Part shown: piece after piece, positions 1-12,281 of the stretch | Layout of the letters: each line of letters begins with the position of its first letter | Numbering within the stretch: the first letter of the stretch is position 1 | Notes under the pieces: model-generated | Told to the model about the DNA's origin: nothing | Database searches by the model: none | Seen by the model: the letters and a program-made list of their open reading frames with translations, nothing else | Translations under genes and position numbers: made by a program | Origin: Blepharisma stoltei | Lineage: Eukaryota; Ciliophora; Heterotrichea; Heterotrichida; Blepharismidae | Reading direction: 5' to 3' | Length of the DNA stretch: 64,000 nucleotides | NCBI GenBank assembly: GCA_914767885.1 | Contig: CAJZBQ010000021.1 | Span: 434,001-498,000 of the forward strand

Positions 1-102
1 GTGAATAATTCAAAATCAAAACAGTTTTAAATAAATCAGCCTTATATAGACTGTTGATAAAAACAATTATTTACTTGTATATAGTTATATAACTATATCG
101 GT

Positions 103-345
103 TTAAAGTACAAGAGAAGAGTCTTTATTCTTGCTCCCTATTTGAAGCTTTCTCTTCTTATATAGTGGACTTTTCCATATACACAATTTCATTCGCAATG
201 CTTTTTCTTGGTTACTTTCTCGGTTAATTATAGCAGCTTGATCAGGGTCTTTATTTATTATAGCAATATCATAATCTGTCAGCATTTCTTTGCTCGATCC
301 GGTAAAACTAGACCGCGTTCTTTTTGTGCAGCATTCATTTCCCAT
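103..345 (-). CDS. Small MGNECC lipid-anchored protein, copy 1
   Basis: An 80-residue protein starting MGNECCTKR and ending at a TAA stop. The Gly-2 with Cys-5 and Cys-6 is a typical N-myristoylation plus palmitoylation signal, so membrane attachment is inferred. A relative on the same strand at 1386-1613 shares MGNECC, the basic KRxR stretch and LTDYDI followed by II, which supports this start over an ATG 45 bases upstream. The rest is low-complexity and basic. No known domain is recognised, and function is unknown. The MITE at 426-655 lies about 80 bases upstream of the start codon. Confidence 0.6.
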   Translation of the reverse strand: MGNECCTKRTRSSFTGSSKEMLTDYDIAIINKDPDQAAIINRESNQEKALRMKLCIWKSPLYKKRKLQIGSKNKDSSLVL

Positions 346-425
346 TTCTTCTCTAATTAAATATTTATGAAATATGTAATACGACAGCAATCATTCCAAT
401 GGTGCTTTTAGTATATCCATAAAGA

Positions 426-655
426 TATAGTTATTGCCCGAGGATGGCGCTATCTTGCGCCATCCTCGGGCAATTCAAAAATGGCCCCACACCGGGAATT
501 GAACCCACGTGTGGGGCCATTTTTGGTTCGTGGAGAACATCGACTTCCACGCACCAAAAATGGCCCCACACGTGGGTTCGATTCCCGGTGTGGGGCAATT
601 TTTTAAATTGCCCGAGGATGGCGCAAGATAGCGCCATCCTCGGGCAATAACTATA
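426..655. repeat. Snap-back MITE A with tRNA T-arm-like sequence
   Basis: A nearly perfect inverted repeat of about 230 bp beginning TATAGTTATTGCCCGAGG and ending in its complement. Each end is itself a hairpin (GAGGATGGCGC pairing with GCGCCATCCTC). The inner arms carry ggccccacac/gtgtggggcc stems enclosing GGTTCGATTCC on the right arm, an exact match to the tRNA B-box/T-arm consensus, and GGTTCAATTCC on the other strand. The flanking TA pairs fit a TA target. It is intergenic, so excision cannot be tested by reading frame. Confidence 0.85.
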
Positions 656-1385
656 TTTCTTATAGATGAAATATATGCAGGATATTCTGAACACCAATGA
701 AAATAATAAAAACCTTTAGAGTGAATAATAAACTCATTTATGAGTATCCTATAATAGTATCTGATTATTTGGCATGCGAACTCATATTTCAAACTCAAAA
801 CATATCTTCCCTAAAATCTCGACTGCATTTTGTCGAATAAAAAAAGTTGAATAAAATGGGCAAAAATTGGTTTATGATAAAAAAATGGGTTTTACCAGGC
901 AAATCAAAGATTTCACTAATGGGAAAAAATAATCAATTCCTCTTAATCATTTCTAATTAACTTTCAGCTTTTTATCTCTCTATGCTTATATATGCGCACC
1001 TCTTCATTTGCACTTAAAAATTTAATATATATCTTCAACGTAATTATTGCTTGCTCTCATGTTTTTTATTAACTTTTTTAGAATAAATAAGCACGACAAA
1101 TTGTTGAATAGTTGCATTTAGTATGATGACAGTTCTTTACTATATGAATAAACAAAATATATAAATACTAAAAACAATGCTTGGTAAGTCTAGCTAAAGC
1201 TTAAATTATATAATTTATTCGACCATAACCAGCGAGTATTTTTATTTTAACTCCAAGGTAATTCAATAGTAAGACTTATATAGGATTGCTTACTAAAAAC
1301 TTTTAATTATGCTAATGTGAAATTTATTTCCAATCCTATTTAGACAGGTTTCTTAATAGAGAAGAATTTACTTAATAAAAATTGA
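656..1385. other. AT-rich intergenic stretch
   Basis: Very AT-rich sequence with no sustained open frame using TGA as Trp and no repeat recognised. I see nothing that supports a gene here. Confidence 0.6.
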
Positions 1386-1613
1386 CTATTTAAAAGCATT
1401 TTTTATCTTTCACTGCGTATTTTGATTTTTCTCTCCTCGATCAAAATTTGAATTTTTACATAATAAACCGTTTTCTATACCAAGCATGATATCAAGCTCT
1501 TTTGTCCTGCTGCTTGTTTGGCTTATTATATTGATATCATAATCTGTCAAGCATTTTTCATTTGGCTCAAGATCATCCATCCTTGCCCTTTTTGAGCAGC
1601 ATTCATTTCCCAT
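1386..1613 (-). CDS. Small MGNECC lipid-anchored protein, copy 2
   Basis: A 75-residue paralogue of the protein at 103-345, starting MGNECCSKRARMDDLEP and sharing CLTDYDINII. Read with TGA as Trp it continues past an in-frame TGA (NTQ-W-KIKNAFK) to a TAG stop; with the standard code it would end 8 residues earlier. Gly-2 and the double Cys predict myristoyl/palmitoyl anchoring. The two copies differ beyond the first 30 residues, so the duplication is old. Function is unknown. Confidence 0.6.
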
Positions 1614-1840
1614 TTATTTAGTATATTTATCGCATAAACAATTATTGTGGAGGCAAACATATGCTCATGTTTTTTATTTTTGAAACTTCTTATCATTGAA
1701 GTGAGCATTTAATATCAAAATTTTATTTTTGCTGAAAACTCTATTTGTTGACTAATTAAAAAGGCGAGGAAAATGCTTCATCCTGATTAAAAAATAATAA
1801 AATCTAAAAATTAATAAGATATCAAAACTAAATTTAAATA

Positions 1841-4283
1841 TTATTTTATTTCAATCCCAAGCTGCTTCCTAAGTTTTTTCTCAGCTTTCTTTTGCTTCAT
1901 CGAAAGCTGCATAATTCTTTCACTAGCTTTGGCTCTTTCAATTCCAAAAATCCTTTCCAACTTCAATCTTTCATCATCGTCAACATTTTGAATTTGCTTT
2001 TCCCTCTCATTTTCTTGTATTTCTTCTTTGTCTAATAAATCTTGCATTTCTTTTAAATGTTTTTGTTTTAATTGATCATATTTTTTAATTGCAAACTCGG
2101 TCATTTTTTCTGATTGTCCTTGAATTTTTGGGAGAGGTTTTACATAAGAATTATAACCTGGACTAGATTTATTTGTAATAAAAGTTTCTGAATTTTTATT
2201 TGACTGCGGCTGTGGAGGATTTTCCTGCTTATTTGGGGAAACATCTCGCTTATTTTGTGTTTGAGCTTTAGGCTGAAGATTAGTAAAGGGTTTTGGCTTC
2301 ATTTTTGGGATTTCTGGAGTTTTTATTACAGATTGCTCAGATATAATGCTTGACTCATTACTCATTAGTCCAAGTTTGCTAGTGTATTCTTTAAGGTCCC
2401 CTTTTTTCTTTTTAGCTTCTTCAAACATTTTAACTATTCTTTGTTTTTCTGCTTCTGCCTTTTCTTTTCTTTTTCTTCTTTCCTCCATTAATTCCTCTCT
2501 CGCTTTTTTTAAAAGCTCGACTCTGTGACTATCTTCATTAATTTTTTCTAGTACTTTTTCTCTATGGTAATTTTGCTGTTTCGCTATCCTTTTCACGTTT
2601 TCAATTCTATCAGTTCTTTTCATACCTTCTATTTCACTTTTAATTAGCATCTCATGCTCCTTTTGCTCTTTTAATTTTTGAACTTTTTCTTCTTCCTCAG
2701 TTCTTTTATCTAGAATCTTTTTTACTCTTTCTTGCTCATTTTTCTCCATCCTTTGACGGACTTCAAGGATTTGAAGCTCTCTTAGTTTTTCTTCTTCTTT
2801 TCGCTTTTGAAGTTCATATTCTTTCTTTTTCAGCTGCTCTTCAAACCTTCTTTGGGCCTCTTCATTAGCTTTGATTAGATCATTTTTTCTTTTTTCTTCC
2901 ATCATGATGTTCATTTCTTGGACATTTTTTAGTTCTAAAGCTTTTAGTTCAGCCTTTCTAAGTGCTTTAAGCCTCTCCCTTTCTCTTTCTTCTTCGATTT
3001 TCTTACGTTTTTCTTCGTTTTCTTTTTGCCTCTTTTCAAAATCATTTCTTCGCTTTTCTAAAATTTCTTGAAGGTTACTCTTACTCCCCCCCTTCCGTGA
3101 GTGAACAAAACCATTAGAAAAATCGCTATTTTTTGCCCAAAACCCACCCTCCGTGAGTGAACAAAAATTTTTTATGGAAAAAAAAATTGATATATAAATG
3201 ATAATTAGTATAATGAAATATAGAGCTAATTCTGTTTAATTTTAAACGAATTGCTTTTTAAAACATAAATTTTATAAATTAAATTAATATTTGCTTTCCA
3301 ATTTTTGCGAATTGGATTTTTTTTTAAATTTCGAAAAAAAATATTTTTTATATTTAAAAAAAAATTAACCCCCTCCGTGAGTGAACAAAATTTTTTTGTT
3401 CTCTCACGGAGGGGGGGGAGTTAGCAGATTCTAACTTTGCCTCTTTTTCAGCACGAATTTTTGAATTTTCAGAAACTTTTTGCTGTATAATTTTTGCCAT
3501 CATTTCTTTTCTTTTGCTTTCTCTTTCGTCAAGCTCTTTCTTCTTTTCTTCAGCTCATTTTGCTTTATACTCCATCATTTGTTGAGTTCGTTTTTTGTAC
3601 TCTTCTTGCTTTCTATTTGTTTCTTCTTCTTTTCTCAATTTTTCTTTCAATTTGTCTTCTTTAAGCTTTTTTTGTGTTCTTTCATATTCTTCTTGAGCCC
3701 TCTTTTTTCTATTTTCTTCCTCTTCTTGTAAGCTCATTTTTTTCTTGTCTTCATCTCTTTTTCTTTTTTCATCTTGCTCTCTCCTTTTCTTTTTAATTTC
3801 TTGCTGTCTTGATTCCTCTTTTTGTCTTGCCTTTTCTGCTTTTTCTTCATTTTTCTGTCTGAGAGCGTCCATTCTGAGCTCATAATCAATCATCTGCTGA
3901 AGCTCTTGTTTTTGCCTCCTTTCAAGTTTTTCAATTTCTCGTTTTTCTCTTTCGATTACATTTGAATTTGCTAGTGATGCATCAAATGTGTCGTTACGTG
4001 AATATTGGGATTTATTTACAACTAAATCACTATCAGAAATTTTGTCTCTTTCTTCTTTGAGTCATTTTAATTTTTCTAGGCGCTTTTGTTCAACAAAGTC
4101 ATAGCGAATTTTTGCAACTTCTTCAGTCATCCCTTTCGTCATAAATGATTGGAGAGGCCGGTAGATTAATTCATAGTTTTCTATTCCAAGTCTTTTACAA
4201 GCTTCGGTTGATCGTGGCGTTAAGGAAGGAGCTTCAAGTATTTCTAGATCTAAAGTATCTAATGATTGAGGAGATTTTTCCAT
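1841..4283 (-). CDS. Charged coiled-coil protein with conserved ciliate N-terminal box
   Basis: A 700-aa protein after removal of the IES at 3082-3423, which restores ...AKLESAKSNLQEILEKRR. An in-frame TGA near 3555 and another near 4063 are read as Trp (AKW-AEEK, KLKW-LKEE). The N-terminus (about residues 20-85) has TPRSTEACKRLGIENYELIYRPL and GMTEEVAKIRYDFVEQKR, an arrangement I know from ciliate coiled-coil proteins where a 'GI-E-L' box precedes long E/K/R-rich helices. Residues about 85-480 are almost continuous charged coiled coil; a Pro/Asn-rich linker and a final coiled coil follow. A cytoskeletal or basal-body role is plausible but not shown. Confidence 0.85.
3082..3423. repeat. TA-bounded IES, GTGAGTGAACAAAA MITE family
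   Basis: A 340-bp insertion in the coiled-coil gene. The ends are inverted repeats (TTACTCCCCCCC... and ...GGGGGGGGAGTTA) followed by CCGTGAGTGAACAAAA. That motif occurs twice at the left end, about 60 bases apart, and the right end carries a hairpin of the same motif around 3370-3418. Excision between the TA at 3082-3083 and the TA at 3422-3423 leaves one TA and rejoins the frame exactly. The AT-rich core resembles the cores of the insertions at 6650, 15100, 52790 and 54240. Confidence 0.92.
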
Positions 4284-4323
4284 TATTATGAAAGTTATAG
4301 AAATTAATAAGTATATTAATAGG

Positions 4324-5925
4324 TTATTTTTGAGTCATAGATGGGTTTGTATTAAATGCATTGGGATTTGAAAAGCTTCCTAAAGAGCTAAATCCAGCAC
4401 TTTGAGTACCGAATAATGATTTTTGATCGGACGGAGGAATCAAGCTTGAAGGGAGTTTAGCAGCATTTGAAAATAGACTATTTGATGCTCCAAACAAGCT
4501 AACTCCAGAAGATGCCTGAGGAAATGTTGGTGCTCCACTACCAAATAAAGAATTGCCTGCTGAAGCACCAAATAGACTTTGTGGCTGGCTTTGTGGAGGT
4601 GTAGTAGTCTGTGCAGGAGGGAATGTCGCTTGCTCTGATGTTTTTGCACCAAATAATGAGCCAGTTGATGGCATTTGAGGCATTGAAGGTGGCTGGGTAA
4701 TGGAATTACTTGGAGGCTGCGCTGATGGAAAGCCTGCGAATCCTGGAGATTTCACTTGCAAATCCTTCCCTTGAGTTATTTGATTGATATTTCCAAATAA
4801 ATTTTGAGATGAAGACCCGAATAAAGGATTTTTTATTTGTGGCTCCTGGGCAGCTGCTGAGCTTTGGTTTGCGAGATGAGCAGGTGCTGGTGTTTGGCTT
4901 GGAAAAGCAGAAGTTGATGCTAAGTTTGGAAAAGGAGAAGGATTTGATGTCTGGCTTGGGAAAATGCTGGATTGGCTTGCCAAGTTTGTTTGAGGAGCTG
5001 ACTTATTATCAGGAGCATTTTGTTTAACTTCAGCTGAAAATCCAAATAAAGATCCCCCTGCAGATTTATCTGCTTTGTTACCAAAAAGAGTATTTCCTCC
5101 AAATAAAGATCCTGTAGATGGATTTTCGATTTTAGCTGGCTGAGGCGCATTCGAAGTGTTGCCGAATAATGAAAAGCTTGACTTATTCTCTTCAGCTTTG
5201 TTTAGAGTTATAGGCTGCTTTGTCTCTTCTGCTTTAACTGAGTTAGAAAAAAGAGAAGGAGTTGTTGAGGCTGGAGCTGTTCCAAATAATGAAGATGGCT
5301 TCTGTTCTGGATTTTCAGGTAGTTTTGGCGCAGAAATTGTTGCAGAAGTTCCAGAGCTGAATAAAGAGGCTTGCTCTGCTTTTTGGTCAGCTTTTTTGAC
5401 TTCTGGAACAGGGAATGCCATTGAGCTTTGAGTTGAAAATAGAGAAGTTTCTGCTTTTTGAGATGTCGGAGGGAATAAAGAAGATTGAGGAGGCACGCTA
5501 GAAGAAGATGGAGGGTTTGGCATTGAAATTTTTGCTGATTCTCCTCCAAAAATCGATGCTTTTTCAGCTGGTTCTTTAGAAAATCCAAATAATGACCCTT
5601 TTTGTGGAGTTTCTTGAGAGGTTGGTGCAGTTTTTGTTTCTTCTTTGATCCCAAATAGACTATTACTTTGTTTTGGAATTTCTTGAGCTACATTGCTCTT
5701 ATTTTCTTCAGTTTTCTTTATAGGCTCCGCATTTTTAACCCCAAACAGAGAGCTACTGCTTTGGGATTCCTTCGTAAAAATCCCTGAATTTTGCGGTCCA
5801 TCTTTTCCTCCACTCAACATTGGCGGCAGTGTGGTATAAGGGTTTTGCTCAGTAATCTGAACAATTTCACTAGCTTTTTTCTTGGTTTCTGGAGATCCGA
5901 TCCTTTTGACAGGGCTATTTGGCAT
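4324..5925 (-). CDS. FG-repeat nucleoporin, SLFG type
   Basis: A 533-aa protein with more than a dozen xLFG motifs (SLFGVKN, SLFGIKE, SLFGTAP, SLFGGNTLFGNK, NSLFGSG and others) spaced by Ser/Thr/Pro/Gln-rich linkers without globular domains. This is the composition of nuclear pore FG nucleoporins, whose disordered repeats bind transport receptors in the central channel; SLFG/GLFG types belong to the Nup98/Nup57-like group. No C-terminal autoproteolytic Nup98 domain is visible. The ATG at 5925 is the only in-frame Met, but the open frame runs upstream (NFHKNRREAFYAKLRE before MPNS) to a stop at about 6016, so a short upstream exon is possible. Confidence 0.85.
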   Translation of the reverse strand: MPNSPVKRIGSPETKKKASEIVQITEQNPYTTLPPMLSGGKDGPQNSGIFTKESQSSSSLFGVKNAEPIKKTEENKSNVAQEIPKQSNSLFGIKEETKTAPTSQETPQKGSLFGFSKEPAEKASIFGGESAKISMPNPPSSSSVPPQSSLFPPTSQKAETSLFSTQSSMAFPVPEVKKADQKAEQASLFSSGTSATISAPKLPENPEQKPSSLFGTAPASTTPSLFSNSVKAEETKQPITLNKAEENKSSFSLFGNTSNAPQPAKIENPSTGSLFGGNTLFGNKADKSAGGSLFGFSAEVKQNAPDNKSAPQTNLASQSSIFPSQTSNPSPFPNLASTSAFPSQTPAPAHLANQSSAAAQEPQIKNPLFGSSSQNLFGNINQITQGKDLQVKSPGFAGFPSAQPPSNSITQPPSMPQMPSTGSLFGAKTSEQATFPPAQTTTPPQSQPQSLFGASAGNSLFGSGAPTFPQASSGVSLFGASNSLFSNAAKLPSSLIPPSDQKSLFGTQSAGFSSLGSFSNPNAFNTNPSMTQK

Positions 5926-6106
5926 TTCTCTTAATTTTGCATAAAAAGCTTCTCTTCGGTTCTTATGGAAATTAATGTCATAATGAGCAGCATTTTGTTT
6001 TATACCTAATAATTATGGGGGGATTTTAATTTTTTAATATATTACTTATTTTTATATAAAAAAGATCATGCTAGTAATAGTGTTTTTAAGCTAATTAAAT
6101 TAAAAA

Positions 6107-6535
6107 TTATAAATTGCCTAATGTAATCGCCATAGCTTTTCTCCTTTTTTCTTCTGGGTCTACTCTAGCTTCAGTTTTTCTCATTCGCTTCTGTGCATTA
6201 CCGTTTTCCACTATTTCTATGTCATCTCTTGTCCCAACACACATTTCTTGATGAGCTGGAATTCTTATATATTGATGTTGAGAAACATATGAAGCTGGCT
6301 TCAAGGTCCCAAAAAGAAAATCATGCCCCTGCAATGCTAAATTTTCAGGCTCTTGGGAATTTTTTTCGGTTTTTTGTCTTTTTGTCGGCTGCGGGATAGG
6401 GGTGGAAATTTCTTGATCTTTAGGTTCCCAGTGCTCTTCAAATTTTTTCATAGCTTGTCTGTGGTAATAGAGCATGTAGATAATGGCAGCCATAGCAGTG
6501 ATAGCTAAGCATTTAATGATAGCGTCAATTTCCAT
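6107..6535 (-). CDS. Small membrane-anchored protein
   Basis: A 142-aa protein. Residues 5-24 (AIIKCLAITAMAAIIYMLYY) form a single N-terminal hydrophobic segment, followed by a short basic stretch and a polar tail rich in Lys/Arg/Glu with a central FLFGTLKPASY segment. Topology would be a signal anchor with a cytosolic C-terminus. No family recognised. It ends about 570 bp upstream of an intergenic MITE-like insertion. Confidence 0.6.
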   Translation of the reverse strand: MEIDAIIKCLAITAMAAIIYMLYYHRQAMKKFEEHWEPKDQEISTPIPQPTKRQKTEKNSQEPENLALQGHDFLFGTLKPASYVSQHQYIRIPAHQEMCVGTRDDIEIVENGNAQKRMRKTEARVDPEEKRRKAMAITLGNL

Positions 6536-6654
6536 TATTTGTAAATATTATAATGATTTAGTAAAAAGGGAAATTTTTGAGATGAAATGAGCAGTCTCTT
6601 CTATAGATATAGGACCCCAAGTAATATATACTATTTTACGATGAATAATGACAA

Positions 6655-7000
6655 TCTTTCCCCTCCTTGAACGAAAAAAAAAAATCGTTCGCTCACAAAG
6701 GCTTCATTTATTTTTATATATAAATTTATAATTTTTTCCCCAAAATTTAAAAAAATTCCAATTCGTAAAAATTGAGAAGTAAAATTTGCAAATTTATGTT
6801 TTAAAAGCAAGCTGTTTAAAATTAAACAAAATTAGCTTTGAGATTTTATTGTAATAATTATTACTTATATACCAAAATATTTTTTCATAATAATTTTATA
6901 TATTAAAACCTTTTTGTTCACTCACAGAGGGTTTTGTTTTTGGGCAAAAAATAAAGATTTTTCCACTGATTTTGTTCGCATATGGAAGGTGGAGTAAGGA
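6655..7000. repeat. Intergenic MITE of the GTGAGTGAACAAAA family
   Basis: The left end is CCCCTCCTTGAACGAAAA with a short hairpin (ATCGTTCGCTCACAAAGG nearby). The right end has TTTTTGTTCACTCACAGAGGG, then GGGCAAAAAATAAAGATTTTTCC and TGGAGTAAGG. The core is the reverse orientation of the core in the 3082-3423 IES (tttaaaattaaacaaaattagct; ccaattcgtaaaaattg). It lies between genes, so its boundaries are approximate. Confidence 0.7.
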
Positions 7001-7181
7001 TAATTTTTTATTTAACCATATTTCATCTGGCATGCTTAATTATTAGGTAAGACATATATTTTTGACAAACGAAATTTGGATTTAGCAAATTAAAAATGTC
7101 TTTAGTTGGCCATTCATCAGAAGTATGTATATATTTAGAGAGTAAGTTATAAGAAATAATAATTAATTAAGAGCTTTAGCT

Positions 7182-7811
7182 CTAACAGCATGTGGATTGC
7201 GCCTGTTTTGGTCTGACTTTCGACAGCTCTATCGGAGGCTTATATTCAATTGTATCATTTTTAACCTGCAGCATTGCTTTTCTTGTGATCGATGTAAAAG
7301 CTTCTTTAACATTTATAGCATCCTTCGCTGAAGTTTCATAAAAAGGGATATTCCCATTATCCCTGCACCATTGTGCCGCTTTAGCATTCGGAACAGCTCT
7401 TTCGTTCTCTTTGTCAACCTTGTTTCCTAATACAACAAAAGGAAAATTTTCTGGGTCTTTTACGCCTGATTGATTTAAGAATCCTTCTTTTCATTGTTGA
7501 ATTGTATCAAAGCTTTTACTAGAAGTGATGTCATAAACTATCACGCAACAGTCAGTTCCTCTATAAAAGGCTGTCCCTAGCGATTGAAATCTCTCTTGGC
7601 CAGCAGTGTCCCATATTTGAAGAGTAACAGTTCTTCCATCGATCTCTATATCTTTGGTCAAAAAGTCAGCACCGATGGTAGCTTGATATCTTTGATTAAA
7701 ACGCTGATTGACGTATTGATTCAATAGAGAAGTTTTACCGACGCTGAATAGCTATTACGCTGAGTCTCCAATGATGAGGACTTTTAATACATGCTTTCGT
7801 CCAGATGCCAT
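7182..7811 (-). CDS. RAB7: Rab7-like small GTPase
   Basis: A 204-aa Rab after removing one 15-nt intron (7744-7758). Motifs in order: [25 protein letters not shown] (P-loop, Ala where Rab7 usually has Gly), TIGADFL (switch I), [19 protein letters not shown] (switch II), [16 protein letters not shown] and a C-terminal CC prenylation end. The DTIQQW-KEGFLNQ stretch uses TGA for Trp and matches Rab7 closely. Rab7 controls late endosome and lysosome fusion. The intron sits inside the P-loop codon region. The start codon lies only 4 bases from the end of the transposon at 7816-9679, so the promoter has been displaced or the transposon is removed in the somatic genome. Confidence 0.95.
7744..7758 (-). 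other. 15-nt spliceosomal intron in Rab7
   Basis: GTAATAGCTATTCAG interrupts GDSA/VGKT. It holds in-frame TAA and TAG, and its removal gives the expected P-loop GDSAVGKT. Confidence 0.93.
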
Positions 7812-7815
7812 TTTA

Positions 7816-9679
7816 TATAGTACCCCCCCCCTCGTTTGTCGCATTTTCTAGTTTTTGCCATTTGTCGCATTTTCTAGTTTTTTTTTATAAGAGAAAAAAC
7901 AATTTTCAGGACCTCATTTGTCGCATTTTTCTAGTTTTTTTTTAAGCCAAAAAAAAATCGGTTCAGGACCTCACTTGTCGCATTTTCTAGTTTTTTTTTT
8001 CTCTCTATAAATTCCTAAAAATTAAAATTCGTCAAGGGATCAGTTAGTGAAATTTCATCATTTCTTCCTTCAAAATCCTTGCTCCCATTCCTCAATCCCC
8101 ACAGCTTGCTTCCCATTACCTGCTCCCATTGCTTAAGCCTCACCACTTGCCATTCACCATTCTTATTCCCCTATCTCCATGCCTATTCCTTATTTGATAG
8201 CTTAATTTCTATTCATATTAATTAATGGAGTTGCGCGAAATTGAGGACCAGCCGATAAAAATCCCGGCAATGATTCAAAGCATGGCCTATGGAGAGAGGC
8301 TCAATGCAAAGCAGATCCAAGAGCGTCTTGCTGCTTGTGGCAAGGACATGAGCCTGACGACGATCAGGCACTACACCAATAAGTTCGATCCTGAAGAGCA
8401 CACTTTAGAGCTCAGGCGGAAGCTTGTGGACCATGGACTATCGCCTCCTCCTAAGAAAATCAAGTGGAATGATGGAGAGAGCATAGTCAAGAGGATCATT
8501 GACGTAGGTTTCTTTAAAAACGAAGAACTTGCGACGATCTTGGGGACTTCTAAACGGACTATTGAGCGAATTGCTGCAGAGAATACTGAGAGTGAATCTG
8601 ACGAAGCGGCTGGAAGAGAAGAGGCACTAGAGGTCATTAAGGAATTTGAGAAGGATACAGGCTTTGTCAGCAAGGCAAGTTTGAGGGCCCAATTCAAAAG
8701 AAAGACAGTTGACATCAGCGAAGAACAGCTAGGAAAAGAGCTGAAGAAGAGGGGATATGTCTATATAGGAAGAAGAGGGTTGTTCTACAGCTAACTGAAG
8801 CTCATAAAGAGCAGAGAATGTCCTGGGCTAGGTCTTTGATTGACTCAGATATCGCTTCATGGATCTTCAGTGATGAGTGCTATGTGCATCTCTTTCGTAA
8901 CTCTAATTTGTGCAAAGAAGGGATAAACGCAACGATTGAATTGAAAAACCTCAATTATGATCTGGGGAGGAATTTCTATCGTTTTTGGTAAAATGCTCTT
9001 CATAAAGAAGGAGATGCAATCAATGCCAGGTCTATATCAGAGACATTCTCCAGGGCTATATTGAGCCTTTAGATGGAGACTACACCTTCGTTCAGGATGG
9101 GGCAACAGCCCATACTGCAAGGCAGACTATGGAATATTGCAGAGAAAACGGGATTGATGTGAAGACTCAATCGCCGAAGAGCCCAGATCTCAATCAAATT
9201 GAGATGATCTGGGCCAATTTGAAGAGGAAAGTGGAGAAAAGAAGGCCTGACAGCAAAGCCAGACTAATTGCTGCCATTCAGGAGTCATGGGACTAAATTT
9301 CTTTTGAGGAAGTGCAAAATTCCATTCTTAAGGTGAAAAATGAAAGAGCAAGGCAGGTCATTGAAGCGCAAGGAGAATGGAGTTAATAAGCTAATTTAAT
9401 CTATTCATTAAAAAGGGAGAGTAAAGTGTGGGAAGGACTGGGAAGGACTCGGGCCTGCTAACCCTCTGTAGGCAAATGTAAGGTAAACTCCTCTATAATT
9501 ACTCAATTAAATTAATCAGAAACTATTTTTTAAAAAAACTAAGATTTGCGACATCAAAAAAAAATTAAATTGCGACAAATGTATTTGCACTAGAAAATGC
9601 GACAAACGAGGTCCTGTAAATTTTTTTTTCCCTTAAAAAAAAAACTAGAAAATGCGACAAACGAGGGGGGGGTACTATA
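7816..9679 (+). mobile_element. Tc1/mariner (IS630) superfamily transposon, degenerate
   Basis: About 1.86 kb flanked by TA, with long terminal inverted repeats starting TATAGTACCCCCCCC then CTCGTTTGTCGCATTTTC. The subterminal motif TTTGTCGCATTTTCTAG occurs three to four times on the left and twice on the right in inverted orientation. The interior encodes a broken DD34E transposase (8225-9386). The element is more GC-rich than its surroundings. It abuts the Rab7 start codon. Confidence 0.93.
8225..9386 (+). pseudogene. Tc1/mariner DD34E transposase pseudogene
   Basis: The first 189 codons hold N-terminal helix-turn-helix regions (NAKQIQERL...TTIRHY; EELATILGTSKRTIERI). A frameshift at about 8794 moves to the catalytic part: HKEQRMSWARSLIDSDIASWIFSDECY with the first Asp. 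A stop (TAA) and another shift occur near 8990-9045. After that come VQDGATAHTARQTMEYC (second Asp) and SPKSPDLNQIEMIWANLK (Glu), 34 residues apart. A TAA follows ESWD. At least three lesions make it non-functional here; the family cuts and pastes at TA. Whether an intact copy mobilises the related MITEs is an inference. Confidence 0.9.
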
Positions 9680-9689
9680 TTATCTCGCC

Positions 9690-11823
<2,134 letters not shown>

Positions 11824-12281
11824 ACTAATGGTTAAATTCTTGATTAAAATTAGTCTGACGGCTTCAAGAGTGAATGATTCTGAGAAGAGTCAAGTTGGTC
11901 CCAAAACACTCCAAGTAATCTTTATAAGCTATGGAAGAAATTATAAGTGTTTGATGAAGTTTCTTATTGGAATCGAAATTAACAATTTTTGTCTACAGAA
12001 ACCTATTCTATTATCGTGAACTCGATGGCAGAGTATAGCCATTATCTCTTAAAACAAAATTCTCAAATGAGATGGTTTAATGAGAGATGAAAAAGCGCAA
12101 TAACGAGAAAGCAAAATGCTTTATAGATAATCCAAGCTTCATTCGAAGAAAAAGTGATGAAAAAGCGCAATAACAAGAAAGTAAAATGCTTTATAAATCC
12201 AAGCTTTATTCGAAGAATATTAGCTAATTTTTCATAAAATACAATAGTTCTAATTAATTATAATTATTCAATTTATTGAAT
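11824..12281. repeat. Intergenic stretch with a ~65-bp direct duplication
   Basis: 3' flank of beta-tubulin. A segment starting GATGAAAAAGCGCAATAAC and ending CATTCGAAGAA occurs twice in tandem at about 12086-12150 and 12157-12218, with a few differences. No coding frame is supported. Confidence 0.7.

Noticed and set aside
444..697. Open frames across the 426-655 palindrome
   Set aside because: They result from the inverted repeat being open on both strands; no codon signal.
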